The notes under the pieces were generated by a model. It did no database searches and was not told where the DNA came from. It saw nothing but the letters and a program-made list of their open reading frames with translations. A stretch of 64,000 bases of DNA, taken from positions 1 through 64,000 of the forward strand of contig NZ_JAVIWQ010000002.1 in assembly GCF_034313965.1 (NCBI RefSeq). Reading direction: 5' to 3'. The DNA is from Herbaspirillum sp. RTI4. GTDB lineage: Bacteria; Pseudomonadota; Gammaproteobacteria; Burkholderiales; Burkholderiaceae_D. Both the position numbers and the translations under genes were made by a program. How positions within the stretch are numbered: position 1 is the stretch's first letter; each line of letters begins with the position of its first letter. Of this stretch, positions 47,766 through 57,896 are shown piece after piece.

Positions 47766-48298
47766 ACCGGCAATTTCATATCGATGGCTTGCTGCGTCTG
47801 ACGCTGCCGGAATGCCAGCAAGGCAGACGCCAGCGTCGCGTCATTAGCGGCCAATATGGCAATCGCCATCAGCGCGGCATTGGCTGCACCGGCTTCGCCA
47901 ATCGCAAAAGTCGCCACCGGTATGCCTTTGGGCATTTGTACGATGGACAGCAGCGAATCTTCGCCGCGCAAATATTTGGAAGGTACCGGCACGCCCAGCA
48001 CCGGCACGATGGTTTTGGCGGCCAGCATGCCCGGCAGATGGGCTGCCCCACCCGCACCGGCAATGATGGCGCGCAGACCACGCGCCTGCGCCTGTTCCGC
48101 GTAAGCAAACATCTGATCCGGCATGCGATGCGCCGATACCACCTGCGCCTCATGCGCAATGCCGAATTCTTTCAGCATGGCGACGGCATGTTGCATCACA
48201 TCCCAGTCGGAGGAAGAACCCATGACGATACCGACCAGCGGCGCATTCGCTGCCTTCAGATTCGCTGCATTCAGATTCACTTCATTCAATTCAGCCAT
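47762..48298 (-). CDS. purE: N5-carboxyaminoimidazole ribonucleotide mutase PurE
   Basis: Class I PurE that moves the carboxyl group of N5-CAIR to give CAIR. The core starts at [16 protein letters not shown] and includes [11 protein letters not shown] and [14 protein letters not shown], both active-site loops. 178 residues, longer than the usual ~165 because of an N-terminal extension made from 15-bp in-frame repeats ([14 protein letters not shown]). Lies 1 bp after purC and overlaps purK. Confidence 0.96.
   Translation of the reverse strand: MAELNEVNLNAANLKAANAPLVGIVMGSSSDWDVMQHAVAMLKEFGIAHEAQVVSAHRMPDQMFAYAEQAQARGLRAIIAGAGGAAHLPGMLAAKTIVPVLGVPVPSKYLRGEDSLLSIVQMPKGIPVATFAIGEAGAANAALMAIAILAANDATLASALLAFRQRQTQQAIDMKLPV
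48249..48293 (-). repeat. Three in-frame 15-bp repeats at the start of purE
   Basis: GCTGCCTTCAGATTC, GCTGCATTCAGATTC and the more diverged ACTTCATTCAATTCA (plus-strand sequence) encode a five-residue period in the PurE N-terminus before the conserved core. Confidence 0.7.
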
Positions 48299-48299
48299 G

Positions 48300-49196
48300 T
48301 CAGTCCTTCAGCGGTGCGCCGGTCAGACGCTCCAGCGCCTCGCGATATTTAGCGCCGGTTTTTTCGATTACGTCAGCCGGCAAAGCGGGCGCCGGCGGCG
48401 TTTTTTTCCAATCGGTCACGGTTTCCAGATAATCGCGCACGAACTGTTTATCAAACGACGGTGGCGAAATACCGACCCGGTAACTCTCAGCCGGCCAGAA
48501 GCGCGAGGAATCGGCGGTCAGCACTTCATCCATCAAATGCAGCACACCATCGGCATCGAGTCCGAATTCGAACTTGGTGTCGGCGATGATGATGCCGCGC
48601 GTCGCGGCGTACTCGGCGGCCGTGCTGTAGAGGCGGATGCTGATATCGCGGATGCGCTGCGCCAGATCGGCGCCAATGCGCGCTTCCATATCGGCAAAGC
48701 TGATGTTTTCGTCGTGCGATCCCATTTCCGCCTTGGCTGCCGGCGTGAAAATCGGCTCGGCCAATTGCGCCGCCTGTTGCAATCCGGCCGGCAGCGCAAT
48801 ACCGCACACGGAACCGGTGTCCTGATAATCCTTCCAGCCGGAGCCGATCAGATAACCGCGCACCACGGCCTCGACCAGAATCGGCTGCAAGCGTTTGGCC
48901 ACCACAGCCCGGCCGCGCACCTGTTCGACCTCATCGGGAGCGACCACAGTTTCCGGCGCAATGCCGGTCAAATGATTCGGCACAATTCCCGCCAGTTTTT
49001 CAAACCAGAAATCCGACATCTGATTCAGTACCCGGCCCTTGCCTGGAATCGGCTCGTTCATGATGACGTCGAAGGCCGACAGGCGGTCGCTGGTCACGAT
49101 CAGCAATTTGTCGTCGCCTACGGCGTAGTTGTCCCGCACTTTGCCTTTTCCCAACAGTGGCAGCGAGGTAATCGAGGTGTGGTGCAGACTGGTCAT
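48300..49196 (-). CDS. purC: Phosphoribosylaminoimidazole-succinocarboxamide synthase PurC
   Basis: SAICAR synthetase, joining CAIR and aspartate in purine synthesis. The N-terminus [21 protein letters not shown] is the family opening, with [17 protein letters not shown] and [12 protein letters not shown] in the active site. 298 residues, the betaproteobacterial/eukaryote-like long form. First gene of purC-purE-purK-sua5, separated from fba by a terminator. Confidence 0.97.
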   Translation of the reverse strand: MTSLHHTSITSLPLLGKGKVRDNYAVGDDKLLIVTSDRLSAFDVIMNEPIPGKGRVLNQMSDFWFEKLAGIVPNHLTGIAPETVVAPDEVEQVRGRAVVAKRLQPILVEAVVRGYLIGSGWKDYQDTGSVCGIALPAGLQQAAQLAEPIFTPAAKAEMGSHDENISFADMEARIGADLAQRIRDISIRLYSTAAEYAATRGIIIADTKFEFGLDADGVLHLMDEVLTADSSRFWPAESYRVGISPPSFDKQFVRDYLETVTDWKKTPPAPALPADVIEKTGAKYREALERLTGAPLKD

Positions 49197-49202
49197 GGCT
49201 CT

Positions 49203-49241
49203 TCCGTAAAATCAAAGCGGGACTGCAACGATGCAGTCCCG
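49203..49241 (-). terminator. Rho-independent terminator of fba
   Basis: CGGGACTGC (49218-49226) pairs with GCAGTCCCG (49233-49241); on the minus strand CTTTGATTTTA follows. It separates fba from purC. Confidence 0.85.
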
Positions 49242-49307
49242 GTATGTGTTGCTGATATCGACCAATTACTCAAAAACAAGCAAGAGCAATCGCGAGGCAA
49301 TGCAAAG

Positions 49308-50372
49308 TTACTGAACGATTTGCGACAACGCGCCCTTCTTGTACTGCTCTGCCATTTTTTCCAATGACACCGGCTTGATCTTGCCCGCCTGACCTTCGCA
49401 GCCGAACGACAGGAAACGCGCCTTGCACACCAGCATGGCGGCTTCGCGCGCTGGCTTGAGGTAATCGCGTGGATCGAACTTGGTCGGATTTTCAATCAGG
49501 TAGCGGCGAATCGCGCCAGTCATTGCCAGACGGATATCGGTATCGATATTGATCTTGCGCACGCCGTGCTTGATGCCTTCCTGGATTTCTTCGACTGGTA
49601 CGCCGTAGGTTTCTTTCATGTCGCCGCCGAATTCGCGAATCTCGGCCAGCAATTCCTGCGGCACCGAAGACGAACCGTGCATCACCAGATGCGTGTTCGG
49701 GATACGGGCATGAATTTCCTTGATGCGGTCAATGGCCAGAATATCGCCGGTAGGCTTGCGCGAAAATTTGTAAGCGCCATGCGAAGTACCGATGGCGATG
49801 GCCAGCGCGTCGCATTGCGTACGCTGGACGAAATCGGCGGCCTGCGCCACGTCGGTCAGCAACTGTTCGCGCGTCATTTTTCCGTCGGCACCGTGACCGT
49901 CTTCCTTATCGCCCATCATGGTTTCCAGCGAACCGAGCACGCCCAGCTCTGCTTCGACCGTCACGCCGATGAAATGCGAAAATTCGACCACCTTGCGCGA
50001 CACTTCGATATTGTATTCATAGCTGGCAACCGACTTGCCGTCTTCCATCAGCGAACCATCCATCATGACCGAACTGAAACCGGACTTGATCGCCGCCATG
50101 CACACTGCCGGCGACTGGCCGTGATCCTGATGCATCACGACCGGGATATGCGGATACGCCTCCACCGCAGCGGAAATCAAATGACGCAGAAAGGCTTCAC
50201 CCGCGTATTTGCGCGCGCCTGCGGAGGCTTGCATGATGACGGGCGAACCGACTTCGTCCGCTGCCTGCATGATGGCAGTGACCTGTTCCAGATTGTTGAC
50301 GTTAAACGCTGGCAGGCCGTAGCCGTTTTCAGCTGCATGGTCCAACAATTGGCGCATCGATACGATAGGCAT
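49308..50372 (-). CDS. fba: Class II fructose-bisphosphate aldolase
   Basis: Zinc-dependent aldolase splitting fructose 1,6-bisphosphate. Metal ligands lie in [11 protein letters not shown] and in [21 protein letters not shown] and the substrate-binding [11 protein letters not shown] are present. 354 residues, typical of the proteobacterial CbbA/Fba type. Downstream of pyk with a 191-bp gap that carries a short palindromic element. Confidence 0.96.
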   Translation of the reverse strand: MPIVSMRQLLDHAAENGYGLPAFNVNNLEQVTAIMQAADEVGSPVIMQASAGARKYAGEAFLRHLISAAVEAYPHIPVVMHQDHGQSPAVCMAAIKSGFSSVMMDGSLMEDGKSVASYEYNIEVSRKVVEFSHFIGVTVEAELGVLGSLETMMGDKEDGHGADGKMTREQLLTDVAQAADFVQRTQCDALAIAIGTSHGAYKFSRKPTGDILAIDRIKEIHARIPNTHLVMHGSSSVPQELLAEIREFGGDMKETYGVPVEEIQEGIKHGVRKINIDTDIRLAMTGAIRRYLIENPTKFDPRDYLKPAREAAMLVCKARFLSFGCEGQAGKIKPVSLEKMAEQYKKGALSQIVQ

Positions 50373-50405
50373 AACAAGTCTCCAGACAATAAATTAAATA
50401 GCATT

Positions 50406-50487
50406 AGGATTTACGCAAAAGCCCGCTGGCGTTGTTGCCTTGCCTTGTCGCGCTACTTGCTGGCCATCGGCCTTTTGCGTCTATCCT
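50406..50487. repeat. 82-bp element with 16-bp imperfect terminal inverted repeats between fba and pyk
   Basis: AGGATTTACGCAAAAG (50406-50421) and CTTTTGCGTCTATCCT (50472-50487) are complementary at 14 of 16 positions, enclosing a 50-nt interior. No ORF. It could be a small mobile-element remnant or a structured transcript end of pyk. No target-site duplication was evident. Confidence 0.55.
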
Positions 50488-50563
50488 GAGAATAATGATT
50501 TCACGGCTTTCGGCGCACCGCACCCGGAAAGCGGCGCACCCAGCGCGCCGACCAAACCCGGTC

Positions 50564-51997
50564 TTAGTATTCGCCGACCCTCAAAATTTTCATGGCATTG
50601 GTGCCGCCCACCTGACCGATAGGCTCGCCCCAGGTAACGACAATCAAATCGCCTTTTTGCACCACGCCCTGCCTGAGCAACAAATCCTGGACGCCCTTGA
50701 GCACGACTTCCAGATTGGTCGATTGCGCCAGCTCGAACGCCCGCACATTGCGATACAGCGCCACCTTGCGGCGCGTCAGCACGTTGGGCGTGATGGCAAA
50801 GATAGGCACATCGATACTGTGCCGGCTCATCCACAGCGCCGTCGAACCCGACTCGGTCAGTGCCGCAATGGCCTTGACCCTCAGATGATGCGCGGTAAAC
50901 AAAGCGCCATAAGCAATCGACTGATCGATGCGGGTAAAGGTCAGATTCAGAAAATCGGCATCGAGCTTGTAGTCTTCCGATTTTTCCGCCTCGTAGCAAA
51001 TCGCCGACATGGCCTCAATCGTTTCCACCGGATACTTACCCGATGCGGTTTCCGCTGAAGTCATCACTGCATCAGTGCCATCGAGTACCGCATTGGCGAC
51101 ATCCGACACTTCGGCGCGCGTCGGCACCGCGTTGAAGATCATCGACTCCATCATCTGCGTCGCGGTAATGGCAAGCTTGTTGGAGGCACGCGCCATCTTG
51201 ATCATGCGTTTTTGCAAACCCGGCACCGCGGCATTGCCGACTTCCACTGCCAGATCGCCACGCGCCACCATGATGCCGTCCGACGCATCGAGAATTTCCT
51301 GGAGCAGCGGGATCGCCTCGGCGCGCTCGATCTTGGCAATCATCAGCGGACGATGGCCGAAGGGCTCGCCGGCGACGTTACCGAGCTGACGCGCCATTTC
51401 CATGTCCGTCGCATTTTTCGGGAAGGAGACCGCCACATAGTCAGCCTGAAAACTCATGGCCGTCTTGATGTCTTCCATATCCTTGGCCGTCAGCGCCGGG
51501 GCCGACAAACCGCCGCCCTGACGATTAATGCCCTTGTTGTTCGACAGTTCGCCACCGATCCTGACGATGGTATGAATCTCGCTGCCCTGCACGCGCTCGA
51601 CCACCAGCACGATCAGGCCATCGTTGAGCAACAGCACATCTTCTGCATGCAGATCGCGCGGCAAGGCCTTGTAATCGAGACCGACACGGTCCTGATTACC
51701 CAGCTCGCAGGCCGCATCGAGAATGAAATGCGCGCCCTTGACCAGTTCAATCTTGCCATTCTCGAATTTGCCGACCCGAATCTTCGGGCCCTGCAAATCC
51801 GCCATGATCGCCACCTGAGAGCCGCATGCTTCGGCCACTTCGCGCACCAGCACGGCGCGATCGATATGGTCCTGCGCCACGCCATGGGAAAAATTCAAGC
51901 GCACCACATTCACACCCGCCTGGATCATGCGGGTCAGCGTTTCACGATCACTGGAAGCAGGGCCGATGGTGGCGACAATTTTGGTGGCTCGTGACAT
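50564..51997 (-). CDS. pyk: Pyruvate kinase
   Basis: Converts phosphoenolpyruvate and ADP to pyruvate and ATP. It starts MSRATKIVATIGPASSDRET, has the substrate/metal region IMVARGDLAVEVG and the ATQMMESMI motif, and a C-terminal regulatory domain ending GGTNAMKILRVGEY. 477 residues from ATG 51997, normal length. Lies 46 bp after pgk on the same strand. Confidence 0.97.
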   Translation of the reverse strand: MSRATKIVATIGPASSDRETLTRMIQAGVNVVRLNFSHGVAQDHIDRAVLVREVAEACGSQVAIMADLQGPKIRVGKFENGKIELVKGAHFILDAACELGNQDRVGLDYKALPRDLHAEDVLLLNDGLIVLVVERVQGSEIHTIVRIGGELSNNKGINRQGGGLSAPALTAKDMEDIKTAMSFQADYVAVSFPKNATDMEMARQLGNVAGEPFGHRPLMIAKIERAEAIPLLQEILDASDGIMVARGDLAVEVGNAAVPGLQKRMIKMARASNKLAITATQMMESMIFNAVPTRAEVSDVANAVLDGTDAVMTSAETASGKYPVETIEAMSAICYEAEKSEDYKLDADFLNLTFTRIDQSIAYGALFTAHHLRVKAIAALTESGSTALWMSRHSIDVPIFAITPNVLTRRKVALYRNVRAFELAQSTNLEVVLKGVQDLLLRQGVVQKGDLIVVTWGEPIGQVGGTNAMKILRVGEY

Positions 51998-52043
51998 GGC
52001 TGACTCCCGGTTGGTGGTAAGGACGTGGGGTGATAGAAACCGC

Positions 52044-53234
52044 TTAAGCGGCCCGTTGGATGAGGATATCGACTGCTGGCAGGGTTTTGCCTTCCAGGAA
52101 CTCAAGGAATGCGCCACCGCCGGTGGAGATGTAATCGATGCGATCCGCGATGCCGTATTTGGCAATCGCCGCCAGCGTATCGCCACCGCCGGCGATCGAA
52201 AATCCGGGCGATCCGGCAATGGCCTGCGCCAGCGTTTTGGTGCCGGCGCCGAACTGATCGAACTCAAACACACCTACCGGGCCGTTCCAGACGATGGTGC
52301 CGGCCAGTGCAATTTGCGCTGCCAGCGTTGCTGCTGTTTGCGGGCCGATATCGAAAATCATGTCATCGTCCTGCACTTCCGTTGCCAGCTTGGTCGTGGC
52401 CACGGCAACAGGAGAAAATTCTTTGCTGCAAATCACATCGACCGGAATCGGCACCGATGCGCCGCGTTCGGCCATCAGCGCCATGATCGCCCGCGCTTCG
52501 TCCAGCAAGGCGGGTTCGGCCAGCGACTTGCCGATATTCAGACCGGCGGCCAGCATGAAGGTATTGGCAATTCCACCGCCGACGATGAGCTGATCGACTT
52601 TGCCGGCCAGCGCCTTGAGGATGGTCAGCTTGCTCGACACTTTGGACCCGGCCACAATCGCCACCAGCGGCCGCGCAGGTTGGCCCAGCGCCTTACCCAG
52701 CGCATCCAGCTCTGCCGACAACAAGGGGCCGGCGCACACCACCGGCGCGAAACGCGCCACGCCATGCGTCGTGGCCTCTGCCCGGTGCGCGGTACCGAAA
52801 GCGTCGTTGACATAGATGTCGCACAGCGCCGCGATTTTTTGCGACAGCGCTTCGTCATTCTTCTTTTCGCCCTTGTTGAGGCGGCAGTTTTCCAGCAGAA
52901 CCACCTGTCCCGCTGCTACCGTGACGCCGTCGGTCCAGTCGCTTTTCAGTTCGACCGGCTGTCCGAGCAGCTCAGCCAGTCGCTGCGCGACCGGTGCCAG
53001 CGTATCGGCCGGTTTGAATTCGCCTTCGACCGGACGGCCCAGATGCGAAGTCACCATCACCGCCGCTCCCGCCTGCAAAGCCTGGCGGATTGCCGGCAGC
53101 GAAGCGCGTATGCGCGTATCTTCGGTGATATTGCCCTGATCGTCCTGCGGCACATTAAGATCGGCGCGGATAAATACGCGCTTGCCCTGAAGCTGATTGG
53201 CGGCGATTAAGTCGCTGAGTCGATTGAATTTCAT
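52044..53234 (-). CDS. pgk: Phosphoglycerate kinase
   Basis: Glycolytic kinase transferring phosphate between 1,3-bisphosphoglycerate and ADP. Substrate signature [15 protein letters not shown] near the N-terminus and the nucleotide-binding GGGDTLAAI near the C-terminus are clear. 396 residues. First of the pgk-pyk-fba series, an arrangement seen in betaproteobacteria. Confidence 0.97.
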   Translation of the reverse strand: MKFNRLSDLIAANQLQGKRVFIRADLNVPQDDQGNITEDTRIRASLPAIRQALQAGAAVMVTSHLGRPVEGEFKPADTLAPVAQRLAELLGQPVELKSDWTDGVTVAAGQVVLLENCRLNKGEKKNDEALSQKIAALCDIYVNDAFGTAHRAEATTHGVARFAPVVCAGPLLSAELDALGKALGQPARPLVAIVAGSKVSSKLTILKALAGKVDQLIVGGGIANTFMLAAGLNIGKSLAEPALLDEARAIMALMAERGASVPIPVDVICSKEFSPVAVATTKLATEVQDDDMIFDIGPQTAATLAAQIALAGTIVWNGPVGVFEFDQFGAGTKTLAQAIAGSPGFSIAGGGDTLAAIAKYGIADRIDYISTGGGAFLEFLEGKTLPAVDILIQRAA

Positions 53235-53345
53235 AGTGGTTTGAGCGAAAACGGCAAAAGAAGGATTTTACCCCAGCAGCACTGTCTCAGGCGATTTTGC
53301 GACATCCGGTAAAACCAGCGGCAAGTCGGCGTCAACATGAGAACT

Positions 53346-53669
53346 TCACAGAAATTGTCTTAACAGGGAGAACATCAGCATGCCGCCGATGATGGTACCC
53401 AACATATTGCGGGTCACAACAAAGATCAGCGCCCCGGCGATTCCGGCCAGTAATTTGGGATTGGCCCAATGCAGATCCGGCACGCCGCCATTGGTCAACA
53501 GGTCCGGCAAGATAATGGCCGCCATTGCCGCCGCTGGCGCATAACGCAGTGCGTGCTGCAAGCGCAAGGGCATCCTGACCGCGTGGCCGAACAAGAAAAA
53601 CGGGCTGCGCGTCAGGAAGGTCGCCAGGACCAACAAACCAATAGCGAGCCAGACATCCATCGCATTCAT
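53346..53669 (-). CDS. azlD: AzlD-family branched-chain amino acid transport protein
   Basis: Small membrane partner of AzlC, proposed to act together in branched-chain amino acid export. 107 residues with three to four hydrophobic segments (VWLAIGLLVLATFLTR, YAPAAAMAAIILPDLL, LLAGIAGALIFVVTR). ATG 53669 overlaps the azlC stop by 4 bp, the usual coupling for this pair. Confidence 0.92.
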   Translation of the reverse strand: MNAMDVWLAIGLLVLATFLTRSPFFLFGHAVRMPLRLQHALRYAPAAAMAAIILPDLLTNGGVPDLHWANPKLLAGIAGALIFVVTRNMLGTIIGGMLMFSLLRQFL

Positions 53670-54436
53670 GCTTTCCTCTTTTCTATCCAGACATCGGTCA
53701 GCATGGCAGCACCCATGCCCAAGACCACCGCCAGCAGCAATCCCATTCGAAACGGCAATCCTATGCCGGCCACCGCAACGGCCCCGCCGACGAGGGCGCC
53801 GACCAGCGTGGCCGCATTGACAATCATGGGAATCAAAATAGCCAGCAAGGCCAGCGTCCCGGCAAAGCCGATATTCCAGCTTGCCGGAATCTGACTGGCC
53901 AGCAAAATCCCCAGCACCGAGCCACATTGCCAGCTATACCAGCTCGGATAGCTGATGCCGCTGTAATAGCCGATCTTGCCGGCCGGACGTGCGGCGGTTT
54001 CAGCACTGAAACGCTGGGGGAAATAAATAATGGCGATATCGCCGCTGAAGTAGCTGTACCAGAGCCGCTGATACCAGGGCAGATGGCGAAAATGCGGTGC
54101 CATGATCGCCGCAAAAATCATGAAGCGCAGATTCACGATCACTGCGGTAAAAAAAATCATCAGCGCCGGCGCATGATCGACCAGCAAAGGCAATGCCGCA
54201 AACTGTGCGGAGCCGGCATAGACGAACAATGTCATGCCCATCGCCTGCCACACGCTCATGCCGGATTTCAACATGGCCATCCCGGAGACGATCCCCCAGG
54301 CAAACATGGCCGGCATCGTTCCTGCGCTCGCCTTGAAACCAGCCCAGAAAGCAGCGCGCTCAATTTGCTGTGAGCGTTCGCGCACACGCACCTGCGATGC
54401 CGCGACTGGTTGCGCGGCCCTTGTCTCCATCGTCAT
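53666..54436 (-). CDS. azlC: AzlC-family branched-chain amino acid permease
   Basis: Multi-pass inner-membrane protein, 256 residues, of the AzlC/YgaZ family. Family features include AGFKASAGTMPAMFAWGIV, VYAGSAQFAALPLL and NLRFMIFAAIMAPHFRHL. ATG 54436 (MTMETRAAQ) is preferred, with ATG 54430 as alternative. Works with AzlD downstream. Export of branched-chain amino acids is the known role of homologs; specificity here is inferred. Confidence 0.92.
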   Translation of the reverse strand: MTMETRAAQPVAASQVRVRERSQQIERAAFWAGFKASAGTMPAMFAWGIVSGMAMLKSGMSVWQAMGMTLFVYAGSAQFAALPLLVDHAPALMIFFTAVIVNLRFMIFAAIMAPHFRHLPWYQRLWYSYFSGDIAIIYFPQRFSAETAARPAGKIGYYSGISYPSWYSWQCGSVLGILLASQIPASWNIGFAGTLALLAILIPMIVNAATLVGALVGGAVAVAGIGLPFRMGLLLAVVLGMGAAMLTDVWIEKRKA

Positions 54437-54612
54437 TGCTGTCCCGTATAGAGGCGCTGGAATGGTTTTTGTCGCGCCCCCTGTGCCAAACATTCTACAG
54501 AGTAAGGCGGATACACACTTGAATCCGTTAGAATTAGGAGCTTCACCATTTTCAGACCAGGCATTGCTACCAGCGATGTCCAGCCGTATTGTCATTTCCA
54601 TCGGAGAAACTC

Positions 54613-54828
54613 ATGAGTCAAACACCATTCACTGCTGCACCCTCGACTGCTGCAGCGGTAGAACTCGACGGCAAGGATTTGCCTGCGTTTTGTCCCAATC
54701 CCAACATGCCCCACTGGTCTTCACATCCCAAGGTATTCCTGGAGCTGGATGCTGCCGGCCACGCCAAATGTCCCTACTGCGGCACCTTGTATCAACTGAA
54801 AGCCGGTGCGGTCGTTCACGCCCACTAA
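54613..54828 (+). CDS. Zinc-finger CHCC domain protein
   Basis: 71-residue cytoplasmic protein with a zf-CHCC domain, the fold shared with the mitochondrial complex I subunit NDUFS6. Ligand candidates are C27, H38, C53 and C56 (FCPNPNMPHW ... CPYCGTLYQL). ATG 54613 is preceded by GGAGAA. Such genes are widespread single-copy genes in betaproteobacteria; function in bacteria is unclear. Confidence 0.9.
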   Translation: MSQTPFTAAPSTAAAVELDGKDLPAFCPNPNMPHWSSHPKVFLELDAAGHAKCPYCGTLYQLKAGAVVHAH

Positions 54829-54926
54829 AACGCACTGAAAATGAAGATACTGCGCACGCCAGTGCGCAATCCGGTGCGGCCTGTCCCGCGCCGCCACGTT
54901 TTTTGTTATTGAACTCGGAGCATGGG

Positions 54927-55358
54927 ATGCCACGCGCAAAACTGATCTACGGTTCGCCAGACGATATTGAGACGGCGTATTACGATGCATTGAGTCGCTC
55001 CGACATCACCGCCCTAATGGCGCTGTGGGCGGACGATGAAGAAATTGTCTGCATTCATCCGGGCGGCCCCCGCCTGATCGGCCATGCCGCCATCAGGGAG
55101 GCATGGGAAGATATTTTCTCGCGCGGCAGCGTCCATATCCGACCGCGTCAGCTTCATTCTTCCCACAATATGATGACCGCAGCGCATAGTCTGATCGAAG
55201 AAATCCACCATGCCGCCACCATGCAAACCGATGTGCATGTGATTGCCACCAATGTCTTCATCAAAACTGCCAAGGGCTGGCGCATCGTCATGCATCATGC
55301 CTCGATTGCTTCGGGTCAAGCGCCGCAGGAATCAATGGCCGGAGCCCTGCTGCACTAG
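54927..55358 (+). CDS. SnoaL-like / NTF2-fold protein
   Basis: 143-residue soluble protein with the cone-shaped NTF2-like fold: DDIETAYYDALSRSDITALM, then CIHPGGPRLIGHAAIREAWEDI, and a C-terminal strand pair NVFIKTAKGWRIVMHHAS. Members include ketosteroid isomerase-like enzymes and binding proteins; no catalytic assignment is possible. Lies 98 bp after the zinc-finger gene and may be cotranscribed. ATG 54927 is chosen over ATG 54922, which is in another frame. Confidence 0.88.
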   Translation: MPRAKLIYGSPDDIETAYYDALSRSDITALMALWADDEEIVCIHPGGPRLIGHAAIREAWEDIFSRGSVHIRPRQLHSSHNMMTAAHSLIEEIHHAATMQTDVHVIATNVFIKTAKGWRIVMHHASIASGQAPQESMAGALLH

Positions 55359-55510
55359 GTAAGCGCTGATTACGCTGCTGCGCGGCTGAATTTTATCGTT
55401 CCGTTCCCCTACTGTTACCTCACCGTTCATTGACGAGTACGAACGCACGGCGGGTGCCGACGGCTCGGGCAGCAACCACAGACGAATCCTCTCCTTACTA
55501 CGGGCGCACC

Positions 55511-56473
55511 ATGCTTTACCAAGCTCCCCGCTGGCTTCCCGGCGGCCACCTGCAAACCATTTTCGCCGCCACTTGCATCGCCAAGCCACCCGTGGCCTAC
55601 CGACGCGAACGGTGGGATGCGCCGGATGGCGATTTCATCGACGTCGATTTTGTCGATGGCCTCCCCGGCAAGCCACTGGTCGTTCTGTTTCACGGACTGG
55701 AAGGCTCCTCGGACAGCCACTATTCGCGCGCCTTGATGGCGCAGGTGGCACAACGTGGATGGTCGGGCGCAGTACCGCATTTTCGTGGCTGTTCCGGCAC
55801 CATCAATCTGGCCCCCCGGTTTTATCATTCCGGCGACACTCAGGAAGTGGACTGGATTCTGCGCCGACTGGCGGAACGTCAGCAGCCAGGTCAGCATTTA
55901 AATGAGACCGGGAAACTTTATGCCTGCGGCGTTTCACTCGGCGGCAATGCCTTGCTGCGCTGGCTGGGGGAGTCGCAACATAGCGCCGAGTTCATCGCCG
56001 CGGCCTGTTCGGTTTCAGCGCCGCTCAATCTGGCCGGTGGCGGCGAAGCCCTCGGCCGAGGATTCAGTCGCGTGTACACCCGCTCGTTCCTGCGTACACT
56101 ACACGTTAAATGCCTGCGCAAACTGGAGCAATTTCCAGGACTGTTCGACCGCGAGACCTTGCTGCAAACCCGCGATCTGCATGCCTTCGACGATCTGGTG
56201 ACCGCCCCCCTGCACGGCTACCGCGATGCCGACGATTACTGGGATCGCGCCAGCGCCTGTCATGTTCTCGGCGACATCACCGTCCCGACGCTGGTTCTGA
56301 ATGCGCAGAACGATCCTTTCCTCCCGGCGCGCTATTTGCCGGCCACTGCCGCACCGGCTGTCACGCTGGAGTACCCAATGCAAGGCGGACATGTAGGCTT
56401 CCCGGTCGGTACCGCGCCGGGGCGCATCGACTGGCTTCCGCAGCGGCTATTGCAATTTCTGGAGACACACTGA
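55511..56473 (+). CDS. YheT-like alpha/beta hydrolase
   Basis: Predicted hydrolase of the YheT/ABHD1-3 family, 320 residues. It opens with the family motif YQAPRWLPGGHLQTIFAA, has HGLEGSS as oxyanion loop, nucleophile S142 in CGVSLGGNALLRW, and the acid/histidine region NAQNDPFLP ... GGHVGFP. ATG 55511 is chosen because conservation starts there; a TTG at 55430 would add 27 residues. The next gene starts 3 bp after its stop. Substrate unknown, possibly a lipid ester. Confidence 0.9.
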   Translation: MLYQAPRWLPGGHLQTIFAATCIAKPPVAYRRERWDAPDGDFIDVDFVDGLPGKPLVVLFHGLEGSSDSHYSRALMAQVAQRGWSGAVPHFRGCSGTINLAPRFYHSGDTQEVDWILRRLAERQQPGQHLNETGKLYACGVSLGGNALLRWLGESQHSAEFIAAACSVSAPLNLAGGGEALGRGFSRVYTRSFLRTLHVKCLRKLEQFPGLFDRETLLQTRDLHAFDDLVTAPLHGYRDADDYWDRASACHVLGDITVPTLVLNAQNDPFLPARYLPATAAPAVTLEYPMQGGHVGFPVGTAPGRIDWLPQRLLQFLETH

Positions 56474-56475
56474 GC

Positions 56476-57072
56476 ATGGATGAACAAGTCAAACTGGCCA
56501 TGCAAAAATGGCCCAACGTGCCGCACTGCTTTGGCTGGCTGGCGCTCGATGCACGCGGCGCTTTTCGCATGCGCGACGAACGGACGCAAGCGCTGAACCT
56601 GACCGGCGACCGTATCCAGCATGAAGCCTTGCTGGCGTTCATCCATCGCAATTACAACCACGACGCGCAAGGTCGCTGGTATTTTCAAAACGGTCCGCAG
56701 CGGGTTTTTGTGGATTTGCAACTGACGCCCTGGATTGCCCATACCGATGCCAGCGCCGGTTTTCTGCTGCACGATGGCAATAGCGTTGACGCGATTGCTG
56801 AAGTCTTGCTGAGCGATGCCGGGCAATTTTTCCTCACCGGCGATTTCGGTGTTGCCGCCATCGACGACCGTGACAGCGCCGAATGCCTTGCCCTGCTGCG
56901 CATGGATCAGTCCGAGCCATCGGAAGCGGCTTTGCTGGCGTGGCTGGAGGGCACTAGCGCCGCCGCGCTCTGCCTCCAATGGCGCGGGCAGTCTCTGCCA
57001 GTCCGTCGTATCGACACGGATGCATTATCACTGCCGCTTCAGTTCGGCTTCATTGCCAAACCTCGCGAGTGA
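56476..57072 (+). CDS. Conserved hypothetical protein (DUF2946/2944-type uncertain)
   Basis: 198-residue soluble protein that I recognise as a betaproteobacterial conserved hypothetical but cannot assign to a Pfam number with confidence. It has MDEQVKLAMQKWPNVPHCFG, then ALLAFIHRNYNHDAQGRWYF, and a C-terminal LPLQFGFIAKP. No signal peptide or membrane segment. Its start is 3 bp after the YheT-like gene, so the two are probably cotranscribed and may share a pathway. Confidence 0.85.
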   Translation: MDEQVKLAMQKWPNVPHCFGWLALDARGAFRMRDERTQALNLTGDRIQHEALLAFIHRNYNHDAQGRWYFQNGPQRVFVDLQLTPWIAHTDASAGFLLHDGNSVDAIAEVLLSDAGQFFLTGDFGVAAIDDRDSAECLALLRMDQSEPSEAALLAWLEGTSAAALCLQWRGQSLPVRRIDTDALSLPLQFGFIAKPRE

Positions 57073-57214
57073 TTTTTTGGCGCGGCCTCTGCGCCATCGT
57101 CCCGAATGGCCGATGCTATGATGCAGACGGTTTTTCTTCTCGCAGGTAACGACGGCTATTGCGCGTCGTAATGCCTTCGGCCAACGCTTTTCTTTTGATT
57201 GTCGGTTCCCGCGC

Positions 57215-57739
57215 ATGACTAAGCCATCCACGTCCTCCCCTTCTCCTGTATCTGCCACGCTGACGCATTTCGACAGCACCGGCTCCGCCCACATGGTCGA
57301 CATTGGCGCGAAAGAGGATACGGCGCGGATTGCCCTTGCCGCTGGATCGATCCGCATGCAGCCCGCCACACTGGCGATCGTGCAGTCCGGCAGCGCAAAG
57401 AAAGGGGACGTGCTGGGCATTGCCCGTATCGCGGCCATCATGGCGACCAAGCGCACCTCCGATCTGATTCCCTTGTGTCATCCTCTGGCACTAACCCATG
57501 TCGCCGTCGCGTTTGATATCGACGCGGCGACATCGACTATCCATTGCACCGTGCGCGCGCAAACCACTGGCAAGACCGGGGTTGAAATGGAGGCGCTGAC
57601 GGCCGTTCAGATTGGACTGCTGACGATCTACGATATGTGCAAGGCCGTAGATCGGGGGATGGTGATGGGCGATATCCGGGTGCTGGAAAAGCATGGCGGA
57701 AAATCGGGTGACTGGGTTGCACCCAACACTACTCCTTAA
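57215..57739 (+). CDS. moaC: Cyclic pyranopterin monophosphate synthase MoaC
   Basis: Second enzyme of molybdenum cofactor synthesis, working after MoaA. Active-site segments are present: [16 protein letters not shown] ([15 protein letters not shown]), [20 protein letters not shown] and [14 protein letters not shown]. 174 residues from ATG 57215. No other moa gene is nearby. Confidence 0.96.
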   Translation: MTKPSTSSPSPVSATLTHFDSTGSAHMVDIGAKEDTARIALAAGSIRMQPATLAIVQSGSAKKGDVLGIARIAAIMATKRTSDLIPLCHPLALTHVAVAFDIDAATSTIHCTVRAQTTGKTGVEMEALTAVQIGLLTIYDMCKAVDRGMVMGDIRVLEKHGGKSGDWVAPNTTP

Positions 57740-57896
57740 GCAGAATTAGGATGCTCTCGAGTGTGTCCGCAAGCAACTCAATTCCACTTCACTGATGATC
57801 GCAGAGGGACACTTATTTCTCTTGTTCAGTGTGCATTCTTAATACGACCCCACAGGCGGATCTATCGAAGCTCTCTCCACTCGCAAGCCCCTCGTT

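Noticed and set aside
54234..54926. Extended start for the SnoaL-like protein
   Set aside because: The upstream frame runs antisense to azlC and over the zinc-finger gene; the fold begins at ATG 54927.
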